A stretch of DNA of 64,000 nucleotides from Flammeovirgaceae bacterium BBD 1991-12 (GCA_001657315.1 LYSV01000035.1:1-64000), one strand, 5' to 3'. Shown: positions 1 through 11,100, counted from the stretch's first letter. Notes: generated by a model not told the origin, from the letters alone. Made by a program: numbers and translations.

Positions 1-48
1 AAGAAAGCTTTCTTCTGAAGGGGTTAGCGTTACTTTGTATTTTTTCAT
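1..48 (-). CDS. Possible IS630-type transposase, N-terminus only (runs off window)
   Basis: On the minus strand an ATG at 48 opens a frame that stays open to the window edge. Its 16 residues read MKKYKVTLTPSEESFL. This resembles the start of IS630-family transposases, whose N-terminal helix-turn-helix region commonly begins with a K-Y-x-V-x-L-T-x-x-E pattern. Only 16 codons are visible, so the call rests on a short pattern recognised from memory. The divergent region 49-225 has no other gene. An unrelated protein with the same start is possible. Confidence 0.3.
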   Translation of the reverse strand, partial: MKKYKVTLTPSEESFL

Positions 49-225
49 GATAATAACAATTTCATCTAACAGTTAAGATAACTATTTTACCTGTAAAATC
101 ATACTTGACTGAACACTAGTACCAGGTATAGGTATTCGGAAAGGCTGGCCCCGAGGGCTTTCCCTATATTCATTCAAAGGGAGGTCCCATTATTGATATA
201 GCCAATATTTGGTTAATATTAATGC

Positions 226-3099
226 ATGAAGCGGCTTGTATTGATCTTGCTTTCTGCTTTTTGCTTTGCGCGGGTTTCATTCTCACAATATCGGGGTCTG
301 CCTCTGGTAGAAAATATAAACGCTGCGGAATATGGTGCCGGCATGCAAAACTGGTGGATCGGACAAGATTCACTGGGAATAATCTACACAGCCAACAACC
401 GGGGTATCCTGCGATTTGACGGGACCGACTGGGAACTTATAGAAGTCGAGCAAGGGAAGAAGATCAGAAGCCTTGACGTTTCCGAAGACGGAAGGGTTTA
501 CACCGGGGGTGAAAATGTGTTTGGATACCTGACAGCTGATAGCAGGGGGGAACCTGAATATATATCACTTCTGGACAGGCTGGACTCTGCACACTTTGAT
601 TTTGAGGATATCTGGCGCATCCATTGCATTGAAAACAGGGTCTTTTTTCAATCTTTCGAGGAAGTTTTTCTCTACGAAAATGACACGGTGGTTGCCGTAA
701 GGGATAATGCAAACCTGAGTTATTCTTTTTCGGTCTCCGGCGAGTATATTCTTGCTGATTATGATCACGGGCTACTGCGGTATGACAGCGGCGTATGGCG
801 TGAAGTCCCCGGAGGAGCATATTTCAAAAAACATGAAGTAGGTTCCGTGGTAAGCTACAATCAGAATTGGTTGGTGGGTGATGTGAACCGCGGTTTGTTC
901 ACTGTTCACAGGGATGGTTTGGTTGAGGAGTGGGAAACCAACATAGATCTGATAGGTGAGCACAGCACTGACCAGCTTTTGGTTTTGAATAACGGACATC
1001 TGGCAGTGGCTACCAGAAACGGGGGGCTGGCCATATTGGATCAAAACGGTGAACTGGTCCATTTCTTCAGCAAAGGCAGAGGGCTCAACAGCAGAGCCAT
1101 TCTCAACATCTATGAAGACAGGGAAGGGAACCTTTGGCTGGGCCTTAACAATGGTATCTCCCGGATCGAACTGTCCGGACCGTTCACCTACCTGGATGAA
1201 CAGACAGGGGTACAGGGAGCGGGTTATAATGCCACAAAAAGCGATAACAGATTGTATTTAAGTGCACGCAACGGTGCTTTTATGGTATTGAGCAGCGAAA
1301 CACAGGTGATCACTCGTGCGGAACAGATCGATGTGATGAAAGGACAGACGTATGCTGTCAGTCCTGTGGCCGGGGACCTGCTACTGGCAGCACACAGTGG
1401 TGCCTATCGCATTGGCAAAAGGCAGGAAATGATTTCCGATATTGATGGCTGGTGGTGTTTTGTGGAGATCCCCAATACACAAAATCATCTGATAGGCGGT
1501 ACCTATAACGGCCTGTATCTGCTGAAAAAACATGGAAACCGTTATCAGGGAATTCAGAAAATCGGAGGTTTTGGAGAATCATCGAGATTGATCGTGTTTG
1601 AGTCTGCTCATGTCATTTGGGTAAGCCATGGCTATAAGGGGGCTTACAGAATGGTCCTGTCCGAAGACTATACCACGATCATTGAAAAAGAGCATTTCGG
1701 CGGTCATAATGGTTTTCCATCGGATGTGTTTATCAATGTTCACAAGATCAATAACGATATATTATTTACAGCAGAAAAAGGGGTATTCACCTATGACATA
1801 GATAAGGGAGAAATAATACCCTTTGAACCTTTTCAGAGGTTTTTTGCGCGGGAAAGGATCATCAGCATGGATACTGACCACCTCGGAAATCTCTACTTTA
1901 TCGGTAGTGATTTCAGCGGGGTGCTGAAAAGGAGATTTGATGGGACGTATGATCTGGACCATTCCATTTTCCGGAAGGTCCATTCCATTTTAAACGATGA
2001 TTTCCCCAATGTAAATGTCATTGACGAGCGCAATATAATTTTTGGAGCCAAGGACGGGTTTGTTCACTTTGATCCTTCCATAAAAAGCTTTGATCTGCAC
2101 AACAGTATAGAGGTTTATATAAACAGGCTGATCAATATTTCCCATGGTGATTCGCTGATTTCCGGATATGCCACCTTTGTAAACGAGCCCTCAGAAAAAT
2201 TCACCTTTCCATTTTCTGAAAACTCAATACGAATTGAGTACACAGCACCTTATTACTCGAGTGATGTCAGGTATAGCTATCAGTTGAACGGGATGAATGG
2301 GGGATGGTCGGAATGGACCAATGAGGTCAGTAAGGAATATACAAATTTACGGGAAGGCAGCTATACCTTTATGGTCAAGGCGAGAGATATCATGGGGCAT
2401 GAGAGTCCTGTGAAACGACTTTACATCGTGATCACCCCTCCATGGTACAGAACTGGCTGGTTTGGGGTTTTGGTAACCATGGTTGTGGTATTATTACTGG
2501 TCATGTCTTTCAGATTTCAGCAGATAAGACATAAACGGGAGAAAAAGCATATCATCGTTACCAAGGACAGAGAGCTGAACTCCAGAGAAAATGAGCTGAA
2601 GGAGATCTCGAGGAAATCCAGGGAACAGATCGACAGGCTTACACAGGAAAAAATGGAAGCTGAGCTGAGCCATAAATCCAGGGAGCTGGCTACCAGTACC
2701 ATGAGTATCATTGAGAAAAATGAATTGATCACAAAGATCAAAAGTGAACTCAAGTCAATAAAGGATAAAGTTGCGGATAAAGACTCAACCCTGGAGATCA
2801 ACAGGATAATTAAAAATATCGATCGTAAGATCAATGTGGATAAAGACTGGGATAAATTCCAGATCTATTTTGACGAGGTACACAGTGATTTTTCAATGCG
2901 TTTTAAGGCAACCTTCCGGAACATTACACCTCAGGACCTGAAGCTATGCGCCTACCTCAGGTTAAATATGAACTCAAAGGACATTGCCAACCTTATGAAC
3001 ATCTCCGTTCGGTCTGTTGAAACCAATAGATACAGACTAAGAAAGAAGCTCAACCTTCCCCACGACACCAATCTCACCGATTTTATACTCGACTTTTGA
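226..3099 (+). CDS. Membrane-bound Y_Y_Y / LuxR-type HTH transcriptional regulator
   Basis: 957 residues, read from the ATG at 226, which begins a clear signal peptide (about residues 1-20, ending near SFSQ). Residues about 30-660 form a periplasmic two-component-regulator-type beta-propeller (repeats such as ILNIYEDREGNLWLG). A Y_Y_Y domain lies at about 675-740, a single membrane helix at about 742-765, a charged coiled coil at 770-870, and a LuxR-type helix-turn-helix fills the last 58 residues (SKDIANLMNISVRSVETNRY). There is no histidine kinase or receiver domain, so it is not a classical hybrid two-component system: signal sensing and DNA binding are joined in one membrane protein. It sits directly upstream of susC, so it is inferred to sense the glycan of this locus and control the genes from 3373 onward. 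Confidence 0.85.
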   Translation: MKRLVLILLSAFCFARVSFSQYRGLPLVENINAAEYGAGMQNWWIGQDSLGIIYTANNRGILRFDGTDWELIEVEQGKKIRSLDVSEDGRVYTGGENVFGYLTADSRGEPEYISLLDRLDSAHFDFEDIWRIHCIENRVFFQSFEEVFLYENDTVVAVRDNANLSYSFSVSGEYILADYDHGLLRYDSGVWREVPGGAYFKKHEVGSVVSYNQNWLVGDVNRGLFTVHRDGLVEEWETNIDLIGEHSTDQLLVLNNGHLAVATRNGGLAILDQNGELVHFFSKGRGLNSRAILNIYEDREGNLWLGLNNGISRIELSGPFTYLDEQTGVQGAGYNATKSDNRLYLSARNGAFMVLSSETQVITRAEQIDVMKGQTYAVSPVAGDLLLAAHSGAYRIGKRQEMISDIDGWWCFVEIPNTQNHLIGGTYNGLYLLKKHGNRYQGIQKIGGFGESSRLIVFESAHVIWVSHGYKGAYRMVLSEDYTTIIEKEHFGGHNGFPSDVFINVHKINNDILFTAEKGVFTYDIDKGEIIPFEPFQRFFARERIISMDTDHLGNLYFIGSDFSGVLKRRFDGTYDLDHSIFRKVHSILNDDFPNVNVIDERNIIFGAKDGFVHFDPSIKSFDLHNSIEVYINRLINISHGDSLISGYATFVNEPSEKFTFPFSENSIRIEYTAPYYSSDVRYSYQLNGMNGGWSEWTNEVSKEYTNLREGSYTFMVKARDIMGHESPVKRLYIVITPPWYRTGWFGVLVTMVVVLLLVMSFRFQQIRHKREKKHIIVTKDRELNSRENELKEISRKSREQIDRLTQEKMEAELSHKSRELATSTMSIIEKNELITKIKSELKSIKDKVADKDSTLEINRIIKNIDRKINVDKDWDKFQIYFDEVHSDFSMRFKATFRNITPQDLKLCAYLRLNMNSKDIANLMNISVRSVETNRYRLRKKLNLPHDTNLTDFILDF

Positions 3100-3143
3100 A
3101 TTTCAAAATTAACTTATTGATAATCAATGGATTGATTTAAAAA

Positions 3144-3192
3144 TGTAGTGGTATTGTAGTGGTGTTTTTTCACTACTGTAGTAGTGTAGTAC
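3144..3192. promoter_or_regulatory. Cluster of TGTAGTGG-type repeats upstream of susC
   Basis: The 273-base gap between the regulator and susC contains TGTAGTGGT at 3144-3152 and again at 3155-3163, 11 bp apart (one helical turn). A perfect 7-2-7 palindrome, CACTACTgtAGTAGTG, follows at 3171-3186, and further TGTAGTAG/TGTAGTAC copies start at 3177 and 3185. The helical phasing and position suggest binding sites for the adjacent LuxR-type regulator; that link is inference. I see no convincing complete -33/-7 promoter pair in the gap. Confidence 0.45.
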
Positions 3193-3372
3193 ATTTGACT
3201 TTTTTGGAATTCGACCTTTTTATCATGTCCTTTCGCCATCCGTTTTTTTGCAAAATCGGCAATTTTCGAATGATTAAGGCATAAGCTATTGTCAAAATGA
3301 CAGTAAAAGCCGGATTTTATGATCCGTTTTCATTTGAAGGCACTGTTCAAACAACCATCTAAATGTTTATTT

Positions 3373-6300
3373 ATGAAAGAAATTTACAAGTGTTTTCTCA
3401 TTTATGAAAAAGCAAAGATCAGGAGGTACCTGTTTCTCATTCTGGTTTTTGCCACCACATTGATCCACGCTCAGGAATCGGTGGTATCCGGAAAGGTCAC
3501 TGATGAGAGCGGTGAGGGGATCCCCGGGGTTTCAATTGTAGAGATCGGGACTTCGAATGGAACTATAACCGCCATAGATGGCACTTACCAGATCACTGTT
3601 CCTCAAAATGCGGAACTAGCCTTCTCTTTCATGGGGTACAAGACAGTTCGGATGCCCGTGAATGGCCGGTCGGTGCTGGATGTGCAGCTCACTATTGACA
3701 TACTGTCGTTACAGGAAGTGGTAGTTGTAGGCTATGGTGAACAGACTAAGGCAGATGTGACCGGTGCCATCACTACCATTGATTCAAAGGATTTCAATGC
3801 CGGTGTCATAGGAACTCCGGACCAGTTGCTTACCGGGAAGCTCACAGGTGTTCAGATCACTCCGTCGGGTGGGGCTCCCGGAAATACCGGCAACATAGTC
3901 GTTCGTGGTATCTCATCTCTGTCAGGTACTGCTGATCCGTTGTATGTAGTGGATGGTTTTCCCCTGGATGGTAGAAATGTACTACCAGGAGGTGTGGCCT
4001 TTGACCCACTGGGGCAGGCCCCGGTCAGAAGCCCATTGACCAGTATAAACCCCAATGACATAGAGAATATTACAGTACTGAAAGATGCATCGGCTACCGC
4101 TATCTATGGTGCCAGAGCAGCCAATGGAGTAGTGCTTATCACCACAAAATCAGCGAAAAACAACAGCCCTTTCTTTAACTTTTCTTCCAGTGTGAGTACC
4201 TCCAGCCTTCGGGGAGAATATGATATTTTGTCAGCAGAAGAGTACAGGGCGTTGGGCCAGGAAGAACAGGTCTCGATCATTGATTTTGGTGGAGATGTGG
4301 ATTATGTAGATGCCATCATAGAGGACAATGTGATCAGCCAGGATCATTACCTTTCCTTTGGCAACTCCAATGAGGCAGGTGATTTTGTGCTTTCCCTCGG
4401 CTACAATGATCAACAGGGGATCATGAAGGGCTCGCGAATGGAGCGCATCACCGCTCGCCTGAATGCGAGGCAAAACCTTATCGGTGATTTTCTCACCTCT
4501 ACCCTGAACCTGCAGGTGACCCAGCTAAATGACGATATAGCGCCTGTCGGCCCTTCCATACAGGCATCAGGTAATCTTATCAGCGGCGTGATCAGCAACA
4601 ACCCCACTACGCCCTTGTACCATCCCGGTACGGACTCCCTGGTGCAGCGGGGGCACACCGTGAACGGACTTGCCGTACCGGAAGATCACAACAACCCATT
4701 GGCCATACTGGATCATTACACCGACGAGGCGAGGACCACAAGGGTGCTGGGTAATATTTCGCTGAATGCACAATTTACAGAAGAGCTGTCAGGAGAAGTA
4801 AGGTTTGGTGTGGATAAGAGTATTTCAAGTCGGGAAACCGCGCTGTCAGAAATTTACGTGGGCCGTGCCGGATCGGGTAACCTCAACGGTATCATAGTCG
4901 GTGCAGATAATCAGTTGAGCAGTGTACTTTTTGATGGCTTGGTGCGGTACAGTAAAGGTATTGGAAGTGGCACGTTGAAAGTGCTGACGGGTTATTCGTA
5001 CCAGGAATTTTCCTTGGATAACTCCTATTTTACCGGTACCAACCCGGACCCAGCCGTTAACTGGATCGAGCTATTGGGTTTTGGCGCCAATACGGTGACC
5101 ATAGATGCACCCAACTCTGCGTTGAATGGTAATGCTCCCCGTTTTACCGGTGGCAACGATTACAGGATCCAGTCCGTATTTGGCCGGGTCAATTATGATA
5201 TCTCCCGTAAGTACCTCTTCACCGGTACATTGAGGTACGACGGATCCAGTAAGTTTGGCGCCAACTCCCAATACGGCTGGTTCCCCTCAGGTGCTTTTGG
5301 CTGGGTGCTCAGCGAAGAAGCCTTTTTGCCGGAAACCTTCACCAACCTCAAATTGAGGGTGGGATGGGGCATTACCGGAAGCCAGAACGCACCTGTAAGC
5401 GCTTCCAAAGCCATCCAGACATTCGTACCCAGCGGCGTAGATGCCAATGGAAACCAATTGTTTTCCAGAGAGGTCACACAGCAGGCCAACCCCGATCTGA
5501 AATGGGAGGAGACCCGGCAGCTCAATCTCGGCCTTGACTTTCAACTGGATGTTCTGAATCTCTATGGCAGCATTGATTATTTTGACAAAACAACGGAGGA
5601 TCTTGTCGTTGGAGCTCCCAGCAGGGTGGGCGTGCTGAGATTTGAAAATCTGGACGCAGAAATAAAAAACACGGGTCTGGAAGTGGTATTGGGTACCAAT
5701 ATCGTCGGAGGCCAGTCAGTTAAGGATCTGAACGTGAACGTAAGTGTCAATTACACCCGGTATTTCAGGAGTGAGGTAACGGCATTTGGCGGGGCGCGAC
5801 CATTGCTTTCTGGTTTTGTAGCAGCTCCCGGCGTTCAGGGAGGAGGCAGCCCTACCCAGCAGATCAGTGCCGATACCCGGCTGGGGCAGTGGTACATACC
5901 GGCTTACAGAGGATATGATGAAGAATTTGACGTACACATTACCGATCCTCAGCAGTATATTGACGCAGATGCCATTCCGGATTACAATCTGGGCATCAAC
6001 CTCAGTGTGACCTACAAAGGATTTGATTTTGCTGCTAACTTTACCGGTGCCGGCGGGCATCAGATACTGAATGTCACCACCAATTCATTTCTTCAGCGGA
6101 ACCGGTTGGGGTCTGGCTACAACATATCCGAGAGCAATATCAACAAGTTTGAAGGCCCTGTTACCGCCAGTCCGCCGGCCTTGTCCAGCGCAGCGCTGGA
6201 AGATGGCGATTATGTCCGGCTCAACAACATAAGTCTGGGGTATAGCTTTGGCATGAGTCAGTTTTCATGGATGAACAGCCTGCGCTTATTCGTGAGTGGA

Positions 6301-6453
6301 CAAAATGTAGCACTCTGGTCGGATTACACCGGGCTTGACCCTGAGGTGAATGTGGGTAGTGTGGCGGCACAGGGAGTTCCATCCTACGGTATCGACAACG
6401 GAGCGTATCCGGTTCCAAGAACATTCACTTTTGGAGTACAGGCCTCATTTTAA
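3373..6453 (+). CDS. SusC/RagA-family TonB-dependent outer-membrane transporter
   Basis: 1026 residues from the ATG at 3373; an in-frame ATG at 3319 would add 18 residues before the signal peptide. The signal peptide ends near LIHAQ. Next come a carboxypeptidase-regulatory-like domain (SGKVTDESGEGIPGVSI), the SusC-type linker VVVVGYGEQTKADVTGAI, a TonB plug domain including KDASATAIYGARAANGVVLI, and a long beta-barrel ending in an aromatic terminus (FGVQASF). SusC proteins import glycan fragments through the outer membrane together with a SusD lipoprotein, here the next gene. Length is normal for the family. The gene lies 19 bp upstream of susD and is very likely cotranscribed with it. Confidence 0.95.
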   Translation: MKEIYKCFLIYEKAKIRRYLFLILVFATTLIHAQESVVSGKVTDESGEGIPGVSIVEIGTSNGTITAIDGTYQITVPQNAELAFSFMGYKTVRMPVNGRSVLDVQLTIDILSLQEVVVVGYGEQTKADVTGAITTIDSKDFNAGVIGTPDQLLTGKLTGVQITPSGGAPGNTGNIVVRGISSLSGTADPLYVVDGFPLDGRNVLPGGVAFDPLGQAPVRSPLTSINPNDIENITVLKDASATAIYGARAANGVVLITTKSAKNNSPFFNFSSSVSTSSLRGEYDILSAEEYRALGQEEQVSIIDFGGDVDYVDAIIEDNVISQDHYLSFGNSNEAGDFVLSLGYNDQQGIMKGSRMERITARLNARQNLIGDFLTSTLNLQVTQLNDDIAPVGPSIQASGNLISGVISNNPTTPLYHPGTDSLVQRGHTVNGLAVPEDHNNPLAILDHYTDEARTTRVLGNISLNAQFTEELSGEVRFGVDKSISSRETALSEIYVGRAGSGNLNGIIVGADNQLSSVLFDGLVRYSKGIGSGTLKVLTGYSYQEFSLDNSYFTGTNPDPAVNWIELLGFGANTVTIDAPNSALNGNAPRFTGGNDYRIQSVFGRVNYDISRKYLFTGTLRYDGSSKFGANSQYGWFPSGAFGWVLSEEAFLPETFTNLKLRVGWGITGSQNAPVSASKAIQTFVPSGVDANGNQLFSREVTQQANPDLKWEETRQLNLGLDFQLDVLNLYGSIDYFDKTTEDLVVGAPSRVGVLRFENLDAEIKNTGLEVVLGTNIVGGQSVKDLNVNVSVNYTRYFRSEVTAFGGARPLLSGFVAAPGVQGGGSPTQQISADTRLGQWYIPAYRGYDEEFDVHITDPQQYIDADAIPDYNLGINLSVTYKGFDFAANFTGAGGHQILNVTTNSFLQRNRLGSGYNISESNINKFEGPVTASPPALSSAALEDGDYVRLNNISLGYSFGMSQFSWMNSLRLFVSGQNVALWSDYTGLDPEVNVGSVAAQGVPSYGIDNGAYPVPRTFTFGVQASF

Positions 6454-6471
6454 TTACTAAAGCATAGATCA

Positions 6472-8058
6472 ATGATGAAAAGGAATATAAAATACTTCAT
6501 TTTTTCAGCAGTGGCAGTACTGGCAGTCGGGTCATGTGAGCTGTCAGAAGGCCTGGAAAGTGGTACACTTACGGAGGGGGAGCCCAGTGTAGACGGAGGG
6601 TGTTCAGCTTTTGACTCTCTGGCGATTACCGGAAACGGCAACCTGATCGTTACAATAGGGGGTGAGTTCCAGCAGGGTGATGTGCTGTGGAGGGGAGCTA
6701 CAACAGTGGCCAGTGATGAGATCATGATACCAACACAAGGCTCGGACTGGTTCAATGACGGCAAGTTTGTTGCCTATCATACGCACAACTTTGTGCCTTC
6801 GGACAGGGACCTGACCAATACATTCTCCAACCTGGGGTCCAATATATTCTTTGCGGACAGAAATGAAGGAGTTTTCCGCCGGAGAGGTAACAATACACTC
6901 GCTGCACAGGCCATTGTCATCGGTTCGTTCACCAAATGGATGATGCTGGACAATTTTGGTGTAGTGCAGGTGCAGAATTTAAACCCGTGTGACCTGAATG
7001 AAGACCCTGCGTTTTTAAGAGGCGAGGATGCTGTCAGCAATATTCTGGAAAAGCTGGAGTCCTCCTTTGTTTTGGATAACCTTCCGGCTTCGGACTACGG
7101 TAATCCTACCGTGGCAACGGCCTATGCTTTACTGGCCCGTATCTATCTGAATAAATTCATCTACGAAGGGCAGGCCAGTACAAGCAGTGAAGACATGGAC
7201 AAGGTGATCGACTATACCGACCGGGTAGCCGCCGAAGGTTTCAGGCTTTCCGATATCGACCAGGGTGAGGAATGGTTCACCACCAACTTTGGCATTGATA
7301 ATCAGGGTTCTCCCGAGCATATCTGGTCATTAAACAACGAAGTGGGCGCCAGTGTGGGTGGAATCACCGGAGGGCTCACCCGGCCACAAATGTCCTGGAA
7401 TCAGGGAGGGTGGAACGGAATGGCTGTGGTGGCGGACTTCTACAACACCTTTGATCCGGCAGATCCCCGCTTTAGCTCACCGGGAACGGATCAGATGAAC
7501 AACTTCGGAGATCCAGGCTCCCCCAGTCTGACCTTTGGCATGCTCATCGGGCAGCAGTTTACCAATGATGGGACAAAAATGACAGACCGAGAGGACAACG
7601 ATCTCAATTTTACCCTGGATGTTCAAAGTGTAAGGTCAGCAAAGGAATTCGAGGGACCCAGGATGATAAAGTTTGAGCCCAGTTATGCAGATGCGGTGAA
7701 TCCGGGCAATGACTTTCCTCTGTTAAGATACGCAGATGTGCATCTGATGAAAGCAGAAGCTCAGTGGCGTAAGGGAAATGATGCAGCCGCCATAGATCTG
7801 ATCAATGAGTTAAGGGAATCCCGGGGGTATACTACGCAGATAAGCTCCATAGGCACTGATGGTAGGGAAATACTGAATGAGAGAGGCTATGAGCTATACA
7901 ATGAAATGATCCGGCGTACGGATCAGGTACGGTTCGGTACCTTTCAGGAAGCATGGTCCAACAAGCCCGTGGAAACGGATAACCACACCAACGTATTTCC
8001 AATACCTACCGATTTTCTGGCGCTTTTCCCCGAATTGAAACAAAACAAAGGATACTGA
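6472..8058 (+). CDS. SusD/RagB-family glycan-binding lipoprotein
   Basis: 528 residues with a lipoprotein signal (hydrophobic stretch ending AVGSC, Cys22), so it is predicted to sit on the outer surface. Typical SusD features include an N-terminal helical TPR-like part (YALLARIYLNKFIY) and the C-terminal family signature around FPLLRYADVHLMKAEAQ, then LINELRESRGY and RTDQVRFGTF. It forms the lid of the SusC pore and recruits the oligosaccharide. It follows susC by 18 bp. SusD sequence diverges with substrate, so ligand identity cannot be read from it directly. Confidence 0.95.
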   Translation: MMKRNIKYFIFSAVAVLAVGSCELSEGLESGTLTEGEPSVDGGCSAFDSLAITGNGNLIVTIGGEFQQGDVLWRGATTVASDEIMIPTQGSDWFNDGKFVAYHTHNFVPSDRDLTNTFSNLGSNIFFADRNEGVFRRRGNNTLAAQAIVIGSFTKWMMLDNFGVVQVQNLNPCDLNEDPAFLRGEDAVSNILEKLESSFVLDNLPASDYGNPTVATAYALLARIYLNKFIYEGQASTSSEDMDKVIDYTDRVAAEGFRLSDIDQGEEWFTTNFGIDNQGSPEHIWSLNNEVGASVGGITGGLTRPQMSWNQGGWNGMAVVADFYNTFDPADPRFSSPGTDQMNNFGDPGSPSLTFGMLIGQQFTNDGTKMTDREDNDLNFTLDVQSVRSAKEFEGPRMIKFEPSYADAVNPGNDFPLLRYADVHLMKAEAQWRKGNDAAAIDLINELRESRGYTTQISSIGTDGREILNERGYELYNEMIRRTDQVRFGTFQEAWSNKPVETDNHTNVFPIPTDFLALFPELKQNKGY

Positions 8059-8090
8059 TCAGTTTGACTTTATTAAAACCGGATTTTTTT

Positions 8091-8110
8091 GGGTGAGCCG
8101 TGGCTCACCC
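8091..8110 (+). promoter_or_regulatory. Perfect inverted repeat between susD and the UnbV genes
   Basis: Arms GGGTGAGCC (8091-8099) and GGCTCACCC (8102-8110) are perfectly complementary with 2 bases between them. As RNA it would form a 7-bp stem with a 6-base loop. It lies in the 67-base gap between susD and the first UnbV gene. A T-run precedes it instead of following it, so it is not a standard terminator in the + direction. It may be an mRNA processing or stability hairpin that sets different levels for susCD and the genes downstream. Confidence 0.45.
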
Positions 8111-8125
8111 GATCCACTATCACAA

Positions 8126-11100
8126 ATGAAGAGGTCATTCTGTTATACGTCGCTTTTATTGCTACTGGGTTTCTGCTCCACTCCGGAGACCCATGTAGTG
8201 TCGCCTGTCCCACACTTTGAAGCAGTCAATTCCATTGATTTTGTCAACAGGGTGATCAGTACTTCAGATCTGGACGTGTTTAGATACAGGAATTTTTACA
8301 ACGGTGGAGGGGTGGCCATAGGTGATGTCAATGGCGACGGACTTCCTGATGTGTACCTGAGTGCCAATCTGGATAGTAACCGGCTCTTTCTGAACAAGGG
8401 GAATTTTGGGTTTGAAGATATCACCAGGTCATCCGGTGTGTGGGGCATGCGGGCGTGGTCCACGGGGGTAACTATGGCGGATGTGAATGGTGACGGACTC
8501 CTGGACATCTATGTGTGCAATGCAGGCAATGCCAACAATGATGGCCGGGAGAATGAACTCTTTATCAACAACGGTGACCTCACCTTCACCGAGCAGGCGG
8601 ATCTATTTGGACTGTCAGACCAGGGGTGGTCCACCCATGCGGCATTTTTCGATATGGACAATGACGGTGATCTGGATTGCTATGTGCTTAACAATTCATT
8701 TCGGTCGGTCAACAGTTTTGGGCTGAAGAATATACGGCATACACGCCATCCACTGGGGGGCGACCGGCTCTATCGCAATGAGGAAGGCAGGTTTATGGAT
8801 GTAAGTGAGGAGTCCGGGATATACGGCAGTGAAATCGCCTTCGGTCTGGGCATCGCCATGAGTGATTTCAACGGAGATAACTGGACAGATCTGTACATTT
8901 CCAACGACTTTTTTGAGCGTGATTATCTGTATATCAATAATCAGGACGGAACATTCACCGAATCACTGGAAGACTGGTTCAATCACACCAGTGAATTCTC
9001 CATGGGCACTGACGTAGCTGATATCAACCATGACGGCCTTCCGGAGATCATGATCACCGACATGCTACCAGAGACCGACTACAGGTTAAAAACCTCTACT
9101 TCCTTCATGACTTACACTGTTCAGGAAGCCAGAAGAAGCAACGATTATCACCATCAATACATGCGTAATTCTCTTCAACTCAACAATGGCAACGGTACCT
9201 TCAGTGAGATAGGCCTGTTTGCCGGTGTGGCAGCCACGGACTGGAGCTGGGGAACATTGATAGCGGATTTTGACAACAGCGGTGACAAGGAAATATTCGT
9301 GACCAATGGCATTCAGCATGATGTCATCGATCAGGACTTTATCAATTATTTTGCAGGGAGTGACAAACTGGAACAGATCCTGCAGGGACAAAAGGTGGAT
9401 TATTCAGACCTGGTGAGCAGGATGCCGAGCACCCCACTGTCCAACTACATGTTTAAAAAAGAGCCCGGCACTATACGTTATATCAATGTGGCTGATCAAT
9501 GGAATATGGCCCAGCCTGGGTATTCCAACGGGGCTGCTTATGGAGACCTGGATAACGACGGTGACCTGGATCTGGTGATCAGTAATGCCAACGAAAGAGT
9601 ATCGGTTTTAAGGAATAACACCACCGGTGACAGCCTGCATTATTTGAAGTTCGATTTTAAAGGGTATGCCAAAAACAGGTTTGGCCTCGGGGCTAAAGTG
9701 TGGGTATACAAAAACGATGAGCTCAGATATTATGAACACTTTCCCATCCGGGGTTTTCAAAGCTCTATGGACTACCAGGGGCATGTTGGATTGGGAAGCT
9801 GGTCGAGGATTGACAGTTTAAAAGTCACCTGGCCGGATGGCAGGTCTGAGGTAATACCCGGACCGGCCGTGGACACGACCATCACACTATCCCATGCGAA
9901 TGCCACTGATAATAAAAGACAGGAAGCTGCTCAGGAACCCATGCTGGCAGAGATATCCGATCAGTCGGGTTACAGGCATGCTGAAAACCCATACATAGAT
10001 TTTGATTATGACCGGCTGTTGTTGCATATGAACAGCCGTCAGGGGCCAGCCTTCGCCAGGGCGGACCTCAACAACGATGGCCTTGACGATTTTTATGCAG
10101 GAGGAGCGGGAGGATCTGCCGGTGAGTTGCATATCCAGAACAGGAAAGGAAAATTCATACTACAGGCCCAGGTCGCATTCGATCGTGATAAAGGTTTTGA
10201 GGATGTAGCCGCTACTTTCTTTGACTATGACAATGACGGAGATCTGGACCTCTATGTAGTGAGTGGAGGAAGTGAACGCATCAGAGGAATGAGCTATCAG
10301 GACAGGCTGTATGAAAATATTGGGGATCCTTCCACACCGGTTTTTAAAAGAAACAGCACTGTACTGCCATTACTTGAATACAGCGGCTCATGCGTTGAGC
10401 CCCATGACTTCGACCTCGATGGTGACATTGATCTGTTCGTGGGTACACGGCTGGACCCGGCGCGCTATGGTGTACCGGTTACCAGTATCCTGCTGGAGAA
10501 CCGTGAAGGTCGTTTTGTAGATGTAACAACTGAGAAAATACCTCAATTGAGAGCCTTGGGTATGGTCACGGATGCCGTATGGATGGACTATGATGATGAC
10601 GGGCAAACAGACCTGATCGTTGTAGGTGAATGGATGCCTGTAACCATATTCAGGAACCGTGGTGTTGGTTTTCAAAAATTAAGTATGGTAGGGGGGCTTG
10701 AAAACTCAAGCGGTCTGTGGCGGACTATACACGTAGCAGATGTCAATGCTGACGGGAAAAAAGACCTTCTGGCCGGGAATCTGGGTCTCAACAGCCGGAT
10801 GCGCGCTTCTGAGTCTTCCGCTTTCAGTCTGATTATCAATGATTTTGATGACAACGGGGCGCTTGACCACATTTATGCGCATTACCTTGAGGATGGCCGG
10901 CTGGTGCCTTTTACTACCAAACACGAACTGGCCATGCAGTTGCCCCACATCAGGAAGGAATATCTTTATTTTAAGGATTATGCCGAACAGGATATGGAAG
11001 ATATTTTTGGTGCTGAGGCACTGTCCTCATCTATCTGGCTTAAAGCTGAGATGCTGACTTCAATAGCCCTGATCAACAATGGCGATGGTTCCTTTCGTCC

